Source: Pedobacter fastidiosus
GTDB lineage: Bacteria > Bacteroidota > Bacteroidia > Sphingobacteriales > Sphingobacteriaceae
Length of the DNA stretch: 39,269 nt
Direction of reading: 5' to 3'
NCBI RefSeq assembly: GCF_014306625.1
Contig: NZ_JACRYL010000032.1
Coordinates: forward strand, 1 to 39,269
Part shown: positions 7,990-17,853 of the stretch, piece by piece
Layout of the letters: each line of letters opens with the position of its first letter
How positions within the stretch are numbered: position 1 is the stretch's first letter
Notes under the pieces: model-generated
Told to the model about the DNA's origin: nothing
The model's input: the letters and a program-made list of their open reading frames with translations, nothing else
Database searches by the model: none
Made by a program: the position numbers and the translations under genes

Positions 7990-10139
7990 TTACAATTTGA
8001 GCCTGATTCCCGCATTAACCATCAGACCATCCACCGGAGCATAAATATTTTTGAATTTAGGGGTAGTCAAACTGCCCGTGTATATACTGTTCCATCTGGT
8101 TTGGCGCTGGTCAGGTAAGTTTTCAGCGTTCATAAAAATATCCAGAAGCCTCCACATCTTTTGAGCCAGCAAACCAAAGGTAGAATAGCCTTTTGCCGTC
8201 TGTTATAATTGCAGGCCGGTATAAAAGCTTTCAGCCCAGAAACGGAAATTGCCTTCTATTTCGTAGGTCGCATCAAAACTTATTTGATTTTTGGATGTCA
8301 GGGTTTGCCTCGCACTTATCCCATTAAAATGTGTATTAGTATCGGTATAAGTATAGCCTAGATAGAATACCAGTTCATCCATCACCAATTTGATACTGGT
8401 TTCCGTACCCCGAGTGCTTAAATAACCGTTGGCGTTGGTAAAACTATTATCTCGCAGGATCAGCGGCCTGTCAACTCTTGTTGAAAAAAATAATTGATTT
8501 ATATTGATAAACGCCTCACCGCCTAATGCTCTAACATAATTAATGTCGCCGTTTAAACAATAGGATTGTTCAGCTTGAGTATTGCCGATATTTAAGGGTT
8601 TGATGTGCATGTAGTCGTCCTGCTCTATCTCATCACTAAATAATGAAGGCGTTTTATAGCCCAATCTGCCATCGATATGACTGCCCCACTATTCTGTTAT
8701 CTTAAAAAGGGCATTTATTCTAGGTAATAGAAACAAGCCTGAGGTTGATCCGGCCGGTGCAGGCTTATTGATATCCAAGCGTAACCCACTTTCTACCGAG
8801 AACCAATTATTGACCTTGTAAGTATTTTGCACAAAAACCCCAATGGTAGTCTGGTTATATTTCAGGTTATTTTGCGGCGGATCTGCCGCAAAATAATCAG
8901 TAATCAGGTTGGCACCTCCTACACAGAAAGCTTTTTCACCATTACGTACATAATTGACCTCAAAATAAGAGGAAAGCTGACTGCCTTTAAAATCAAGCCC
9001 CGGCCCCGATAAATCCCAGTCAAAATATCCGATGGTATTTTTAAGATTGACTTTGCTTTCTTCATCTATATTATAGGTAAATGACAACTGTGCTGAAAAA
9101 CGGAACGTTTTGTTTCGCTCAAAATATTGGTGCACATTATCGGTATGGCCAGAAATGACCTGCATGTCACCGTCCAAACGATCCTCATAAATAGTATTTA
9201 TCCCGAACCAGCCCATATTTTGTTCATCCACATAAAGAAATATTTTGGGTCTGATGGCAAAACGTTTCATTTGCGGTATCGCGCTCAGCCCGGTATTCGA
9301 CGGGTCATAAGCGCCATTGTAATCATAAGAACCAAAAATAGTCTTGCCTATATGCTTCCACTTCTGGCTGTAATAGCCGCTGGCATCTGTACCTTTGGAA
9401 CTAGTACCGTTAAACAGGAAAGTCAACTTCCGTTCCTTTTCCGGAACTTTGCTGATCAGGTTAACCAGACCCTCAGCCATATAGGGTCGAAGCCGACCCT
9501 TTAATAAACTTTACCTGCCTTAGATCAAGCGGGCTGATCTGCAATAAGCTGAGGTTACCCAAAGGGCCTCCGTACAGAGGATCCCATCCTGTAGGAGCTC
9601 GTATACCTACTGTCCAAACCCTGGATACGGAAACTGGCACTGGAACTTACCGCTGAAGTTTGCTGAACGTGGATGCCCGTAATTTCACCCAGTAACATTT
9701 TGATATCGTCAGGTCTCATGATGCTTTTTTCGTCCAGTTCCTCTAGGGGCAAAGCGTCTACACGTGTTGGTACATCCCCCAGGTTCAGGTTGGTACGGGT
9801 GGTTTGCACGGTAACTTCCGCCTATTCCGCGGCTGAAGGTTCCAGCCGGATTGTAATAATGTCACTAGGGTGCTGCAAAGGGAAATTATAGATCATTTCG
9901 CTTTTGCCAAAGCCCACGTAACTGATCTCGATCTCGAATTTACCTCTGGGGACATTGGGAATAACTAATATGCCGCTGGTATCAGCGCTTATGCTGATAT
10001 TTAAATCAGGTATTGTCGCTGTCGTGCCCTTTAGAACTGCCTTTGTCTGGTCGTTGAATATCTTCGCCTTAAAGGTATACTGTGCCGATGCCGTATGTGC
10101 CGATAGCACAAGGGATAACAGCATAAAAAATTTTTTCAT
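7990..10139 (-). pseudogene. Degraded TonB-dependent outer membrane receptor, inverted paralog
   Basis: Read in pieces, the whole receptor is present and aligns end to end with the intact gene at 31518-33695: signal peptide MKKFFMLLSLVLSAHTASAQ, carboxypeptidase-like domain, plug (GDIKMLLGE-like, SASFRIQGL), barrel, and C-terminus NAGIRLKL. Lesions are clear: an in-frame TAG where the intact gene has Leu (before AEVTVQTTRTN, near 9823); a one-base loss after GLDSRYT; a deletion of about 11 bases after STLYG (near 9480); a stop after LFKITE; and a stop plus a nine-base loss after FYTGLQL (near 8200). Point divergence from the intact copy is large, so this is an old duplicate, not a recent assembly artefact. 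Its own terminator follows. Confidence 0.93.
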
Positions 10140-10216
10140 GAAATATTGATATATTGGCTAAAACATAGCTATGGACTGCTTAGAACTTGAATGAATAAAA
10201 AGAGCGCGGAAAGCTT

Positions 10217-10611
10217 TTAGGCTATCGGCGGCCTGAAATATTGATGGTGATATTCCTGAGCATAGTAGCGGGCATGGCAAACTGGCTCGCTGGTCAATGG
10301 CTGTCCTACTTCATTAAAAATTCTAAAAAAATGCTGAAGGAAAAAAATCGAAAATGTAGGCTGATGCCCGAACTGTATTGCACTCCCGTTCTTGGGCTGG
10401 GAGTCGTGGTCATTGTAGCCAAATAGTTCCTTCCCGTGCAATAGATAATCGCCGACAAAATCACAGGTATCAGGTTTACCCACCCTAATCTCGCAATATG
10501 ACTGGTACATCGCCGAGAGATCACGTATGAGCGAAAAATCACTGAGCGGAAAGATGAGCTGCCCGCCAGAAAATAGAAGGCTAAAAACAATGCAGTAACC
10601 AATCTTATCAT
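10217..10611 (-). pseudogene. Frameshifted copy of small exported RPPIA-tail protein
   Basis: It starts MIRLVTALFLAFYFLAG at 10611. A one-base loss just after the signal-like segment moves the frame to LIFPLSDFSLIRDLSAMYQS, CEIRVGKPDTCDFVGDYLLH and the C-terminal HHQYFRPPIA. It matches the intact protein at 31043-31438 along its whole length, including the two Cys in the CEIRVGKPD-x-CDF segment and the terminal FRPPIA. It precedes the degraded receptor by 77 bases, so the pair forms a second, inverted copy of the two-gene cassette. Its -7 box and ATG geometry are preserved. Confidence 0.85.
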
Positions 10612-10615
10612 TACG

Positions 10616-10623
10616 CAAATATA
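10616..10623 (-). promoter_or_regulatory. -7 box of the degraded cassette
   Basis: The minus strand reads TATATTTG, an exact TAnnTTTG match, followed after four bases by the ATG at 10611. The intact cassette has TATCTTTG five bases before its ATG, so promoter and leaderless geometry were duplicated with the genes. Confidence 0.55.
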
Positions 10624-11000
10624 GTAATCCTAACACCAGCCGTCAAAAAATATAATCTAATCTGGACCTATCAGCGGTATTTTGAAAATAATGTAAAAAC
10701 TATAGGCCAAAAAGAATTTTAGCGCGTTTTTTATTCCCAACAATGTCGACGCATTAACCAGAAACAATTCATTCCTTCTTTCTATGATACACAATCTCTA
10801 TTATTAATGTTCAATACAAAAGAATTTGTCAACCGATATCCTATATGACATAACTTCTGCATTTTGCAGTGCAATTACCGATCAGCTCTATGAGTATTTC
10901 ATTTCAAACATATCTAATCACGTAGATTAAAATTGTAAGTCTTTATAACTTAATATTTAATTTTCATTAAACAATACGATATTTGTTTCTAAATTCCATT
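10624..11000. other. Intergenic region without recognised gene
   Basis: AT-rich spacer between the inverted, decayed receptor cassette and the histidine kinase. No open frame or hairpin was identified. TATCTTAG at 11001-11008, one mismatch from TAnnTTTG, may be the -7 box of the kinase gene. Confidence 0.5.
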
Positions 11001-11026
11001 TATCTTAGCCTATCGAACCTAACACA

Positions 11027-13003
11027 ATGAGCGCAATCTTGACAGCGGACAACAAATACGAATTCCTTAAGGGAGGTGGGGAAATGGGTCAGCTAATCCG
11101 CGAATATCCCTGGGCCTCAACAGAGCTTGGAAGCCCGGAGCAGTGGCCGCAAAGCTTAAAAACTACATTAAGTATTCTTATCCAATCGAAATTCCCAATG
11201 TTTTTGTGGTGGGGACCTGAGCTGATCTGTTTTTATAACGATGCTTATAGACCAAGCCTGGGTAACGAGGGAAAACATCCCTTAATTTTGGGCATACGGG
11301 CCATCGAAGCATGGCCGGAGATATGGGACTATATTAAGCCGCTGATCGATCAGGTACTTTCTGGCGGTGAGGCGGTTTTCAACGAAGACCTACTGCTTCC
11401 CATATACCGAAATGGAGAAATGGAAAATGTCTACTGGACATTCAGCTATAGCCCGGTGATAGACGAATCAGGCAAACCGGGGGGTGTGTTTGTGACCTGC
11501 ACTGAAACGACCCAGAAAATAAAACTGATAGATAACCTGGTTACCTCAGAACAGCGATTTCAGACACTGGTCAGGGAAGCGACGGTTGGGATTATAGCGC
11601 TTACGGGTAATGACTGGAAAGTAGAGATCGTCAATGCCGCTTACACCAGGCTGGTACACCGGAGAGTTGATCAGCTGCTGAACCACCCGCTATTCGAGAT
11701 AATACCGGAAGCGGAACCACACTTCAGACCTATCCTAGAAAAGGTAATGTCGAGCGGAGAGCCTTTCTATCTTTATGAACACCCCTACTTTTTCTATGAG
11801 GACGGAGTAAAGAAAGACGGCTATCTTAACCTTGTTTATCAACCTTACCAGGAGTTGAATGGAACCGAGAAAGGGATCATGGTACTTTGCCAGGACGTAA
11901 CCGAACAGGTGGGTGCGAGGATGGTGATAGAGGCAGCTCTGGAGCAAATGCGGTTGTCAAAAGAGGCTGCAAAACTGGGCACTTTTGATCTGGACCTGCT
12001 AAAGGGTACAATGGAATGGGACAAGCGGTGCAGGACTCTTTTTGGCATAAGCCATGATGATGAGGTAACCTATGAAAAAGATTTCGTGACGGGGCTTCAT
12101 AGCGATGACCGTGACCGTATCTTAGATATTATTGACAAGCTTTTTGTCAGGTCGCTAAGCAATGGTGATTACGATGTTGAATATAGGACGGTTGGCGTGG
12201 AAGATCAGCAGTTACGCTGGATAAGGGCAAAGGGTAAGGTTTACTTTGATCGGCAGGATAACCCCACGCGTTTTATAGGCTCTGTTCTGGATATTACCCA
12301 GGAAAAACTGGAAGAGTTCCGTAAAAATGACTTTGTCGGAATTGTCAGCCATGAATTAAAAACGCCGCTGACCTCTTTGAGCAGTATTTTGCAATTGGCA
12401 GAGATCAGGCTTGGGAAGCAGCAGGACGAGTTTATGGCAGAAGCAATACACAAAGCGCTGAGACAGGTCAGGAAAATGAACAACATGATTACGGGATTTT
12501 TAAACCTGTCACGGTTTCAGTCAGGCAAGATCCATCTTGATACGATCTGTTTTTCTTTGGGCGAACTGATTACAGAAGCCATAGAACAGGTAAAGTTTAC
12601 CACAGATACCGAAATTATTTATGTGCCGGGCATTGACCTCCTTGTCAGTGCGGATAAAGACAAAATAGAATCTGTCATCATCAACCTTTTGACTAATGCC
12701 ATCAAATATTCACCCAGGGGGAAAAAGATAACTATTACCGCTCAGCGCAAGGGCAACGATGCAATGATCTGTGTTATTGACAAGGGATTTGGGATCAGCA
12801 AAGATGATCTTGATAATATATTTGAGCGATACTACCGGGTTGAAAATTACCGGACCAAGCATATACCAGGCTTTGGAATCGGGCTTTACCTTAGTGCCGA
12901 AATTGTCAAGATGCATCTGGGCAAGATCTGGGCATCCAGCGAGAAAGAAGTCGGGTCAACTTTTTATTTTACACTACCCTTGTCGAATCCGGATCCGGCC
13001 TAA
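11027..13003 (+). CDS. Soluble PAS-domain sensor histidine kinase
   Basis: 658 aa, no signal peptide and no membrane segment, so a cytoplasmic sensor. Residues 1-170 form the N-terminal sensor typical of Bacteroidota hybrid and simple kinases (GGGEMGQLIREYPWASTELG, then FLWWGPELICFYNDAY). A PAS domain follows at about 180-300, then a PAS_3 domain at about 310-430 (FDLDLLKGTMEWDKR...). HisKA holds the phospho-acceptor His442 in FVGIVSHELKTPLTS. The HATPase has the N box at Asn553-Asn557 (NLLTNAIKYS), the G1 box DKGFGI from Asp585, and FGIGLYLS. It lies alone between pseudogenes; no response regulator gene is adjacent, so it is an orphan whose partner must lie elsewhere. Confidence 0.93.
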   Translation: MSAILTADNKYEFLKGGGEMGQLIREYPWASTELGSPEQWPQSLKTTLSILIQSKFPMFLWWGPELICFYNDAYRPSLGNEGKHPLILGIRAIEAWPEIWDYIKPLIDQVLSGGEAVFNEDLLLPIYRNGEMENVYWTFSYSPVIDESGKPGGVFVTCTETTQKIKLIDNLVTSEQRFQTLVREATVGIIALTGNDWKVEIVNAAYTRLVHRRVDQLLNHPLFEIIPEAEPHFRPILEKVMSSGEPFYLYEHPYFFYEDGVKKDGYLNLVYQPYQELNGTEKGIMVLCQDVTEQVGARMVIEAALEQMRLSKEAAKLGTFDLDLLKGTMEWDKRCRTLFGISHDDEVTYEKDFVTGLHSDDRDRILDIIDKLFVRSLSNGDYDVEYRTVGVEDQQLRWIRAKGKVYFDRQDNPTRFIGSVLDITQEKLEEFRKNDFVGIVSHELKTPLTSLSSILQLAEIRLGKQQDEFMAEAIHKALRQVRKMNNMITGFLNLSRFQSGKIHLDTICFSLGELITEAIEQVKFTTDTEIIYVPGIDLLVSADKDKIESVIINLLTNAIKYSPRGKKITITAQRKGNDAMICVIDKGFGISKDDLDNIFERYYRVENYRTKHIPGFGIGLYLSAEIVKMHLGKIWASSEKEVGSTFYFTLPLSNPDPA

Positions 13004-13446
13004 TTTTAAACTTATCATATAAGATTATGCAACACGACTTGAACTTTACCAGCAGGTAACCTCTTTGGCCGGACTGGGAATCTTTGAGCGAAACTCAACC
13101 ACGGTGAAATTTACTGAAACAGTATCATTTGTGTGATATTGGAGGCTGACTGCCGTTAAACCCTAATTGCAGGTGTTGCGGTTGATTATAAAGAATACCA
13201 GGGAGTAATGCACGGTTTCTATCAGCAGGCGGGTATATTAAATAAAGGAAGAGTTTCCGAACAATACTGTAGTGAAATTACGAATAACTTTTATGAAATA
13301 TATCATAAAGATTAGTAATTGGAATTCCTAAAGCATCGCAATCCTTTAGGTCATATATCTTTTTTCTAATACTTCCTACTTAACGAGAGATATAAAGATT
13401 TAGCCTGTAGGGATGCTAGCAACCAGCGAAAAAGAATCACCTATCC
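13004..13446. other. Intergenic region without recognised gene
   Basis: 443 bases after the kinase. Very short frames (for example from 13027) do not resemble a known family and no response regulator receiver domain is visible. It ends between convergent genes; no strong terminator hairpin was found. Confidence 0.5.
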
Positions 13447-14367
13447 TCAATTAAATGACTGCCTGAATTCCCCGGGAGAAGACTTTGTTTTCGCCTTAAA
13501 CAGTTTACTGAAAGATTGGGGGTGTTCGAAGCCTAATTGATAGGCAATCTCGTTGATGGATAAACTTGTCATTAACAGTTTTTCTTTTGCCAGTTCAATT
13601 AATTTGTCGTGAATGAATTGCTGTGTACTTTGCCCAGATAACATTTTCAGTAAACGGCTCAGATAATTGGGCGAAATATTCAATGCATCAGCAATGTACA
13701 AGACAGTCGGCAAGCCATTTTCATTCAGCGAATCACTCTCAAAATAAGTTTTCAGCAAAGCTTCCAGTCGGTTAAGGATGCGGTGACCGGCTATTTTTCG
13801 GGTGATAAATTGCCGCTGATAAAAACGGTCAGAATAAGTAAGCAGCAGTTCAATTTGTGCTATGATTACATCCTGACTTAAACCGTCTATCCGCGAATGG
13901 TATTCCTCTGCTATATTGTGAAAAATTCCGGCAACCATGATTTCTTCTTTTTCCGATAGATGAAGAGCTTCATTGATATGATAATCAAAGTATTCGTACT
14001 TCTTGATTTTGTTAGCCAAAGATGTATTCCCAAGAAAATCAGGATGGATAAGTAATAGCCAACCTGTATGCTTGAAGTCATCTGCTGTAGTAGAATCGAA
14101 AAAAAGTAATTGCCTGGGTGACATAAAATGCATGACGCCTTCATCAAAGTCAAAATCCTGCTGCCCATATTTCATTTTTGCGCTAAAGTTCTTCTTCAAG
14201 GCAATGGTGTAAAAATCCAATACGATACTCAGCTGTCCTTTATCAGGAATACGCTGAATATCTTCAAATCTGATCACACTTACTAAAGGCTGTCCCGGTT
14301 TGGGTAACTCATTGAAACGATGATATTCGGCGATGGTTTTGATATGATGCGGCGGCGTTACGAACAT
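13447..14367 (-). CDS. AraC-family transcriptional regulator (paralog A)
   Basis: 306 aa. The N-terminal cupin-like domain includes GWLLLIHPDFL near residue 115. The C-terminal AraC domain includes IADALNISPNYLSRLLKMLS (first HTH) and INEIAYQLGFEHPQSFSKLF (second HTH), ending SSPGEFRQSFN. It is a clear paralog of the regulator at 16926-17849, sharing YGQQ-x-(Y/F)DFDEG, GWLLLIHPDFL and ALNISPNYLS along the full length. It follows the NmrA-like reductase with a 16-base gap on the same strand, so the two are cotranscribed and it likely controls that operon. Confidence 0.92.
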   Translation of the reverse strand: MFVTPPHHIKTIAEYHRFNELPKPGQPLVSVIRFEDIQRIPDKGQLSIVLDFYTIALKKNFSAKMKYGQQDFDFDEGVMHFMSPRQLLFFDSTTADDFKHTGWLLLIHPDFLGNTSLANKIKKYEYFDYHINEALHLSEKEEIMVAGIFHNIAEEYHSRIDGLSQDVIIAQIELLLTYSDRFYQRQFITRKIAGHRILNRLEALLKTYFESDSLNENGLPTVLYIADALNISPNYLSRLLKMLSGQSTQQFIHDKLIELAKEKLLMTSLSINEIAYQLGFEHPQSFSKLFKAKTKSSPGEFRQSFN

Positions 14368-14383
14368 GTTACGTGATTAAATG

Positions 14384-15250
14384 TTACAGATTAAACAATA
14401 TCTTCAATCCCTCCTTTAACGAAGCTGGTTTGCGCCCAAGTATATTTTCAAGGTCTTCACTGACTTTGGATTCCTGACCGTTTTCGATATCGATCATAAA
14501 GCCAAGACTCATTTTGGCTACAAACTCAGGTAATCCTTTTTTGATAGCTGCTTGCAAGAAAACATCCGGCTCAACCGGCTTATAAGTTACACTTTTACCG
14601 GATAGGTCACTAAGTGCCGCTGCAACATCATAAAAAGAATAGGTCTCAGTATTTGTAAAGTCATAAATGCGGTTGTCACAGTCATATTTGGCTAAGACAT
14701 TGCCAATAGCTTCTCCCATATCGCTTCTGAGCGCATATGATGCCACGCCATCACCGGCGGGCTGATTGATGCCGGTGTCAAGTACATCTCTACCCAAAAG
14801 TAATACCATAGCATCCATATATAAAATATTGCGGAAAAGAATATAGTTTAACCCGCTATTCTTTATATAATCTTCTGTTTCAAAGTGCCGCTTCATCAGG
14901 TGGTTGGCTAAGGTGTTTCTGTCTTTTAGACATCGTCCGGTATACGCAATACATTTTACCCCGGCCTTTTTCGCGGCATCAACTACATTTTGATGCTGCT
15001 CCAGGCCATTCTGAGCTCTCCCACCAGAAATTAAAAGCACTTTTCCGATTCCCTCCATCGCTTTATCTAGTGAGGCAATATCATCATAGTCACCTAAACG
15101 CAACTCAACCCCTTGTTCCTTCAAATCAGCGGCTTTGTTCTTGTCACGTGTAAGTGCAACCACCTGATTAGCAGGTATAGTTTTGAGTAATGATTCAATT
15201 ACTGCTTTCCCAAGGTTTCCTGTTGCCCCCGTTATTAATATTTTTTCCAT
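14384..15250 (-). CDS. NmrA-like NAD(P)-binding reductase (QOR2/azoreductase-like)
   Basis: 288 aa. The N-terminal Rossmann loop GATGNLG is at residues 8-14, followed by VVALTRDKNKAADL, typical of the atypical SDR NmrA/HSCARG/QOR2 group, which lacks the YxxxK catalytic pair. Members are NADPH sensors or quinone reductases. The region LRLGDYDDIASLDKAMEGI (about 50-70) and the central FRNILYMDAM match that group. It is first in an operon with the AraC paralog downstream. It lies next to the HxlR-azoreductase divergent pair, which strengthens a role in quinone or electrophile reduction; this is inference. Confidence 0.88.
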   Translation of the reverse strand: MEKILITGATGNLGKAVIESLLKTIPANQVVALTRDKNKAADLKEQGVELRLGDYDDIASLDKAMEGIGKVLLISGGRAQNGLEQHQNVVDAAKKAGVKCIAYTGRCLKDRNTLANHLMKRHFETEDYIKNSGLNYILFRNILYMDAMVLLLGRDVLDTGINQPAGDGVASYALRSDMGEAIGNVLAKYDCDNRIYDFTNTETYSFYDVAAALSDLSGKSVTYKPVEPDVFLQAAIKKGLPEFVAKMSLGFMIDIENGQESKVSEDLENILGRKPASLKEGLKILFNL

Positions 15251-15305
15251 TTTACGTTTTTTTAGTTTTAGTAAAATTCAACCATTGAAAAATACAAAAA
15301 GGAAC

Positions 15306-15313
15306 CAAATCTA
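15306..15313 (-). promoter_or_regulatory. -7 box of the NmrA-like reductase operon
   Basis: The minus strand reads TAGATTTG, an exact TAnnTTTG match, about 55 bases upstream of the start codon at 15250. Confidence 0.4.
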
Positions 15314-15407
15314 TCTTTGTAGCAGTCAAATATGACATTTTTAATTATTGACAAATAAGTGCCACTATCAAATACAATAATCACTTGCTTTTTATACCAA
15401 CCCCATT

Positions 15408-15769
15408 TTAATTGCGCATAGACTGCCTGATCCGCTCCCGATGCTGTTCTCCCCATACATCAAGTTCGTGCAGTACATTTTTTAAAGTCAAATTATATTC
15501 TGTAGCTTCGTAGATGATGGTCACAGGTGTTGTCGGATACACATTCCTTTTAACAAATTCATTCCGTTCAAGATTCTTTAGTTCATTGGACAGTACTTTT
15601 GGGGATATCCCTGTTACCTCGTTTTGAATCTCCTTAAAGCGATTTGGTTTTTTTACCAGGCTTAAAACTACCGGCAATTCCAACGGCCGTTGAGCACATA
15701 CAATGCATCAAGAACATTTTTGAGTGAATTGTCGCACTCTTTTTTAGCAGGAATTTCGGCTGTCTTCAT
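15408..15769 (-). pseudogene. HxlR-family regulator with a one-base frameshift
   Basis: The frame opens at 15769 with MKTAEIPAKKECDNSLKNVL and ALYVLNGRW, then runs into a stop. The rest of the domain continues in the next frame as ELPVVLSLVKKPNRFKEIQN, GISPKVLSNELKNLERNEFV, ending at 15408. Adding one G at about 15681 (TGG-GAA) restores a full HxlR protein of about 120 aa. Cys12 matches the redox Cys position of YodB/HypR/QorR and of the intact HxlR at 2720. It diverges from the azoreductase at 15901 and shares operator-like sequence with the other HxlR region. The lost G sits in a short G run, so a sequencing error is possible and the gene may be functional. Confidence 0.85.
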
Positions 15770-15772
15770 AGT

Positions 15773-15780
15773 CAAAGATA
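15773..15780 (-). promoter_or_regulatory. -7 box of the frameshifted HxlR gene
   Basis: The minus strand reads TATCTTTG, an exact TAnnTTTG match ending three bases before the ATG at 15769. The immediately upstream GTGCC is the same as in the other HxlR promoter. The mRNA would be leaderless or nearly so. Confidence 0.55.
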
Positions 15781-15801
15781 GGCACTTTCCCAAAAGTAAT
15801 T

Positions 15802-15819
15802 GCTTTCCTTTAGGTAAGT
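15802..15819. promoter_or_regulatory. Putative HxlR operator, second copy
   Basis: The minus strand reads ACTTACCTAAAGGAAAGC, matching 14 of 18 positions of 2672-2689, and lies between the divergent -7 boxes of HxlR and azoreductase. The shared form is TTnCC-TAAn-GGnAA. Confidence 0.5.
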
Positions 15820-15845
15820 ACTCACTTAGGGATAGTTAAAGGAAC

Positions 15846-15853
15846 TAACTTTG
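15846..15853 (+). promoter_or_regulatory. -7 box of the azoreductase gene
   Basis: TAACTTTG, an exact TAnnTTTG match, 47 bases upstream of the ATG at 15901. No clear -33 element was seen. Confidence 0.45.
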
Positions 15854-15900
15854 AGATCAAATATATGAGCATATAAGCTTATACAAAACTGAATTCTTTT

Positions 15901-16503
15901 ATGAAACGAATCCTTTATCTAACATCAAGCATCCAGGGCAGTCAGTCTTACAGTATCAAACTGGGCAATGCCATCGTCAAAATGGCACAGGAGAAATATC
16001 CGGACAGTACGGTCGAACAAGTGAACCTGGTTGATCTTGAGATACCACATTTAAATCCCAATATTCTACGGTCCATGTTTACTCCCGGAGATCAGCTTAC
16101 AGCCGAAGAAAAAGAATCACTTAGGTACTCGGATGAAGCCGTGAGACAATTACTGGCAGCTGATATAATCATTATCGGCGCTCCGCTTTACAATTTCACG
16201 ATACACACTGCATTAAAAGCCTGGATCGATCACATTACCAGGGCAGGAATAACGTTCGGTTATGGCGATAACGGACCCATTGGCTTGGTAACCGGCAAAA
16301 AGGTTTACGTAGCGATGTCGTCCGGCGGTGTTTATTCAGAAGGGCCGGGCCAGGTCAACGATTTTGTCGCACCTTACCTGAAAGCTTTTCTTGGCTTTTT
16401 AGGCATGACCGATTTAACGGTATGCCGCGCCGAAGGTTTGAAAGTGCCTGTAATAAAGGAATATGCTTTGGATAGGGCTATTGATAGTATAGTGATCGAT
16501 TAA
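15901..16503 (+). CDS. azoR: FMN-dependent NADH-azoreductase
   Basis: 200 aa, flavodoxin-like fold of the AzoR/AcpD family (typical length about 200). The phosphate-binding loop SSIQGSQSYS is at residues 9-18; the FMN site shows GAPLYNFTIHTALKAWIDHI, and AMSSGGVYSEG forms the second FMN loop. These homodimeric cytoplasmic enzymes reduce azo compounds and quinones with NADH. The gene is divergent from an HxlR gene, an arrangement known from yodB-azoR1 in Bacillus, which implies induction by quinones or electrophiles. A strong hairpin terminator follows. Confidence 0.92.
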   Translation: MKRILYLTSSIQGSQSYSIKLGNAIVKMAQEKYPDSTVEQVNLVDLEIPHLNPNILRSMFTPGDQLTAEEKESLRYSDEAVRQLLAADIIIIGAPLYNFTIHTALKAWIDHITRAGITFGYGDNGPIGLVTGKKVYVAMSSGGVYSEGPGQVNDFVAPYLKAFLGFLGMTDLTVCRAEGLKVPVIKEYALDRAIDSIVID

Positions 16504-16540
16504 ATTGTTTGATGAAAAAGATAAGTGCTTGACCCGAAAA

Positions 16541-16583
16541 AGCAAATACCTTCTAACATACTGATGGTATTTGCTCTTTTACC
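16541..16583 (+). terminator. Rho-independent terminator after azoreductase
   Basis: AGCAAATACC (16541-16550) pairs perfectly with GGTATTTGCT (16566-16575), a 10-bp stem with a 15-base loop, followed by CTTTT. It lies 38 bases past the stop of the azoreductase gene. Confidence 0.75.
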
Positions 16584-16925
16584 TGTCCTAAATAGATAAT
16601 GACACGGCGCGGGCGATCTCAAATGTTGCTCCGGCGATTTACAGCATGACTGATAGCCGGCTGAAATGTCGGTAACACCGGACCAGCCATCCGCTGCAGT
16701 TTATACCTTCATCATCGGCTGGAATTTGTATTGACTGGGGGCCACGTAATTCCTGCGCAGCCAGATTAACCGGATCAGGACTCAATGGAATTATTCGATT
16801 ACCTTTCGGGCCTTAACTGGTCAGCGACCTGAGCATGTCCTGTAACAGGATCCGAAACATTTGCGAATTTTCACAGAGGGCGCTGTAATGTATTCCCGTT
16901 TTTCCTGTCTAACGCCTAAAAAATT
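16584..16925. other. Intergenic region with a possible gene-end relic
   Basis: No intact gene. On the minus strand around 16715-16775 there is a short coding-like piece reading WLRRNYVAPSQYKFQPMMKV before a stop. It resembles the C-terminal end of some protein, but I cannot name the family. The rest shows nothing recognisable. Confidence 0.35.
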
Positions 16926-17849
16926 TCAGTTATGGAAACTCTGCCTGAATGCGACCGGTGACTGTCCGGTTTTTTGTTTGAACATTTTGCTGAACGAGGG
17001 CAGATGCTCAAAGCCGAAACTGTAGGCGATCTCGCTAACTGTCAGATCTGTGGCTGACAACTTCTGCTTTGCAACCTCCACCAATTTTTCATGGATATGC
17101 TGCTGTGTATTCAAACCGGTGAGTGTTTTTAGCAGCCCGCTCAGATAGTTGGGGGATATATTAAGTTTTCCGGCAACGTAAATGACACTGGGGATTCCCT
17201 GCTTCAAATGCTTTTCTCCAAGGAAATAATCCTCCAGTAAGTTTTCCACTTTATTGAGAATGCGGTGGCTAGTTACGTTGCGGGTGATGAACTGCCGGTG
17301 ATAAAAACGGTCGGCATTGCCGAGCAGGGCTTCCAGGTGTGCGATTATAATAGGCTGGGAAAATCGGTCGGTATAGGCCAGACATTCCTGCCCGATATGG
17401 TCAATGATGTCGCCGACCCTTTTTTCTTCCCTTTCCGAAAGGAAAAGTGCCTCGTTTGCAGAATAGCCGAAATAGCCGTATTGCCTGATGTTCTTTGATA
17501 AGGCGGTACGCCTCAAAAAATCAGGATGGATCAAAAGAAGCCAGCCGGTAGGTTTCGACGATGAGTCAGTTTCAGCTTCTACACGCAGCACCTGCCCGGG
17601 CGCGAGGAAATACATTATACCCTCGTCAAAATCATAAGGCTGCTGCCCGTATATCATTTTGAAGTTGAGGCCGCGCTTTACAGAGATCGAATAAAAATCA
17701 AATACGGCGCTAACCCCGTTTCGTTCCTCCGGCAGGCGAATCTCAGCATAGTCAATCAAACTGATCAAAGGATGCAGCGGCCCGGAGAGTCCGGTGATCC
17801 GGTGGAACTCGGTAATCGTTCGAACCCGGAGTGGTACAATGCTAGTCAT
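16926..17849 (-). CDS. AraC-family transcriptional regulator (paralog B)
   Basis: 307 aa. Same architecture as paralog A at 13447-14367: cupin-like N-terminal domain with GWLLLIHPDFL, and a C-terminal AraC domain with VAGKLNISPNYLSGLLKTL and VSEIAYSFGFEHLPSFSKMF, ending FRQSFHN. It starts four bases after the stop of the SDR at 17854-18636, so the two are translationally coupled or nearly so. Like paralog A it follows a small NAD(P)-dependent reductase, suggesting that a reductase-AraC unit was duplicated or gained twice with different reductases. Confidence 0.92.
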   Translation of the reverse strand: MTSIVPLRVRTITEFHRITGLSGPLHPLISLIDYAEIRLPEERNGVSAVFDFYSISVKRGLNFKMIYGQQPYDFDEGIMYFLAPGQVLRVEAETDSSSKPTGWLLLIHPDFLRRTALSKNIRQYGYFGYSANEALFLSEREEKRVGDIIDHIGQECLAYTDRFSQPIIIAHLEALLGNADRFYHRQFITRNVTSHRILNKVENLLEDYFLGEKHLKQGIPSVIYVAGKLNISPNYLSGLLKTLTGLNTQQHIHEKLVEVAKQKLSATDLTVSEIAYSFGFEHLPSFSKMFKQKTGQSPVAFRQSFHN

Positions 17850-17853
17850 ATTG

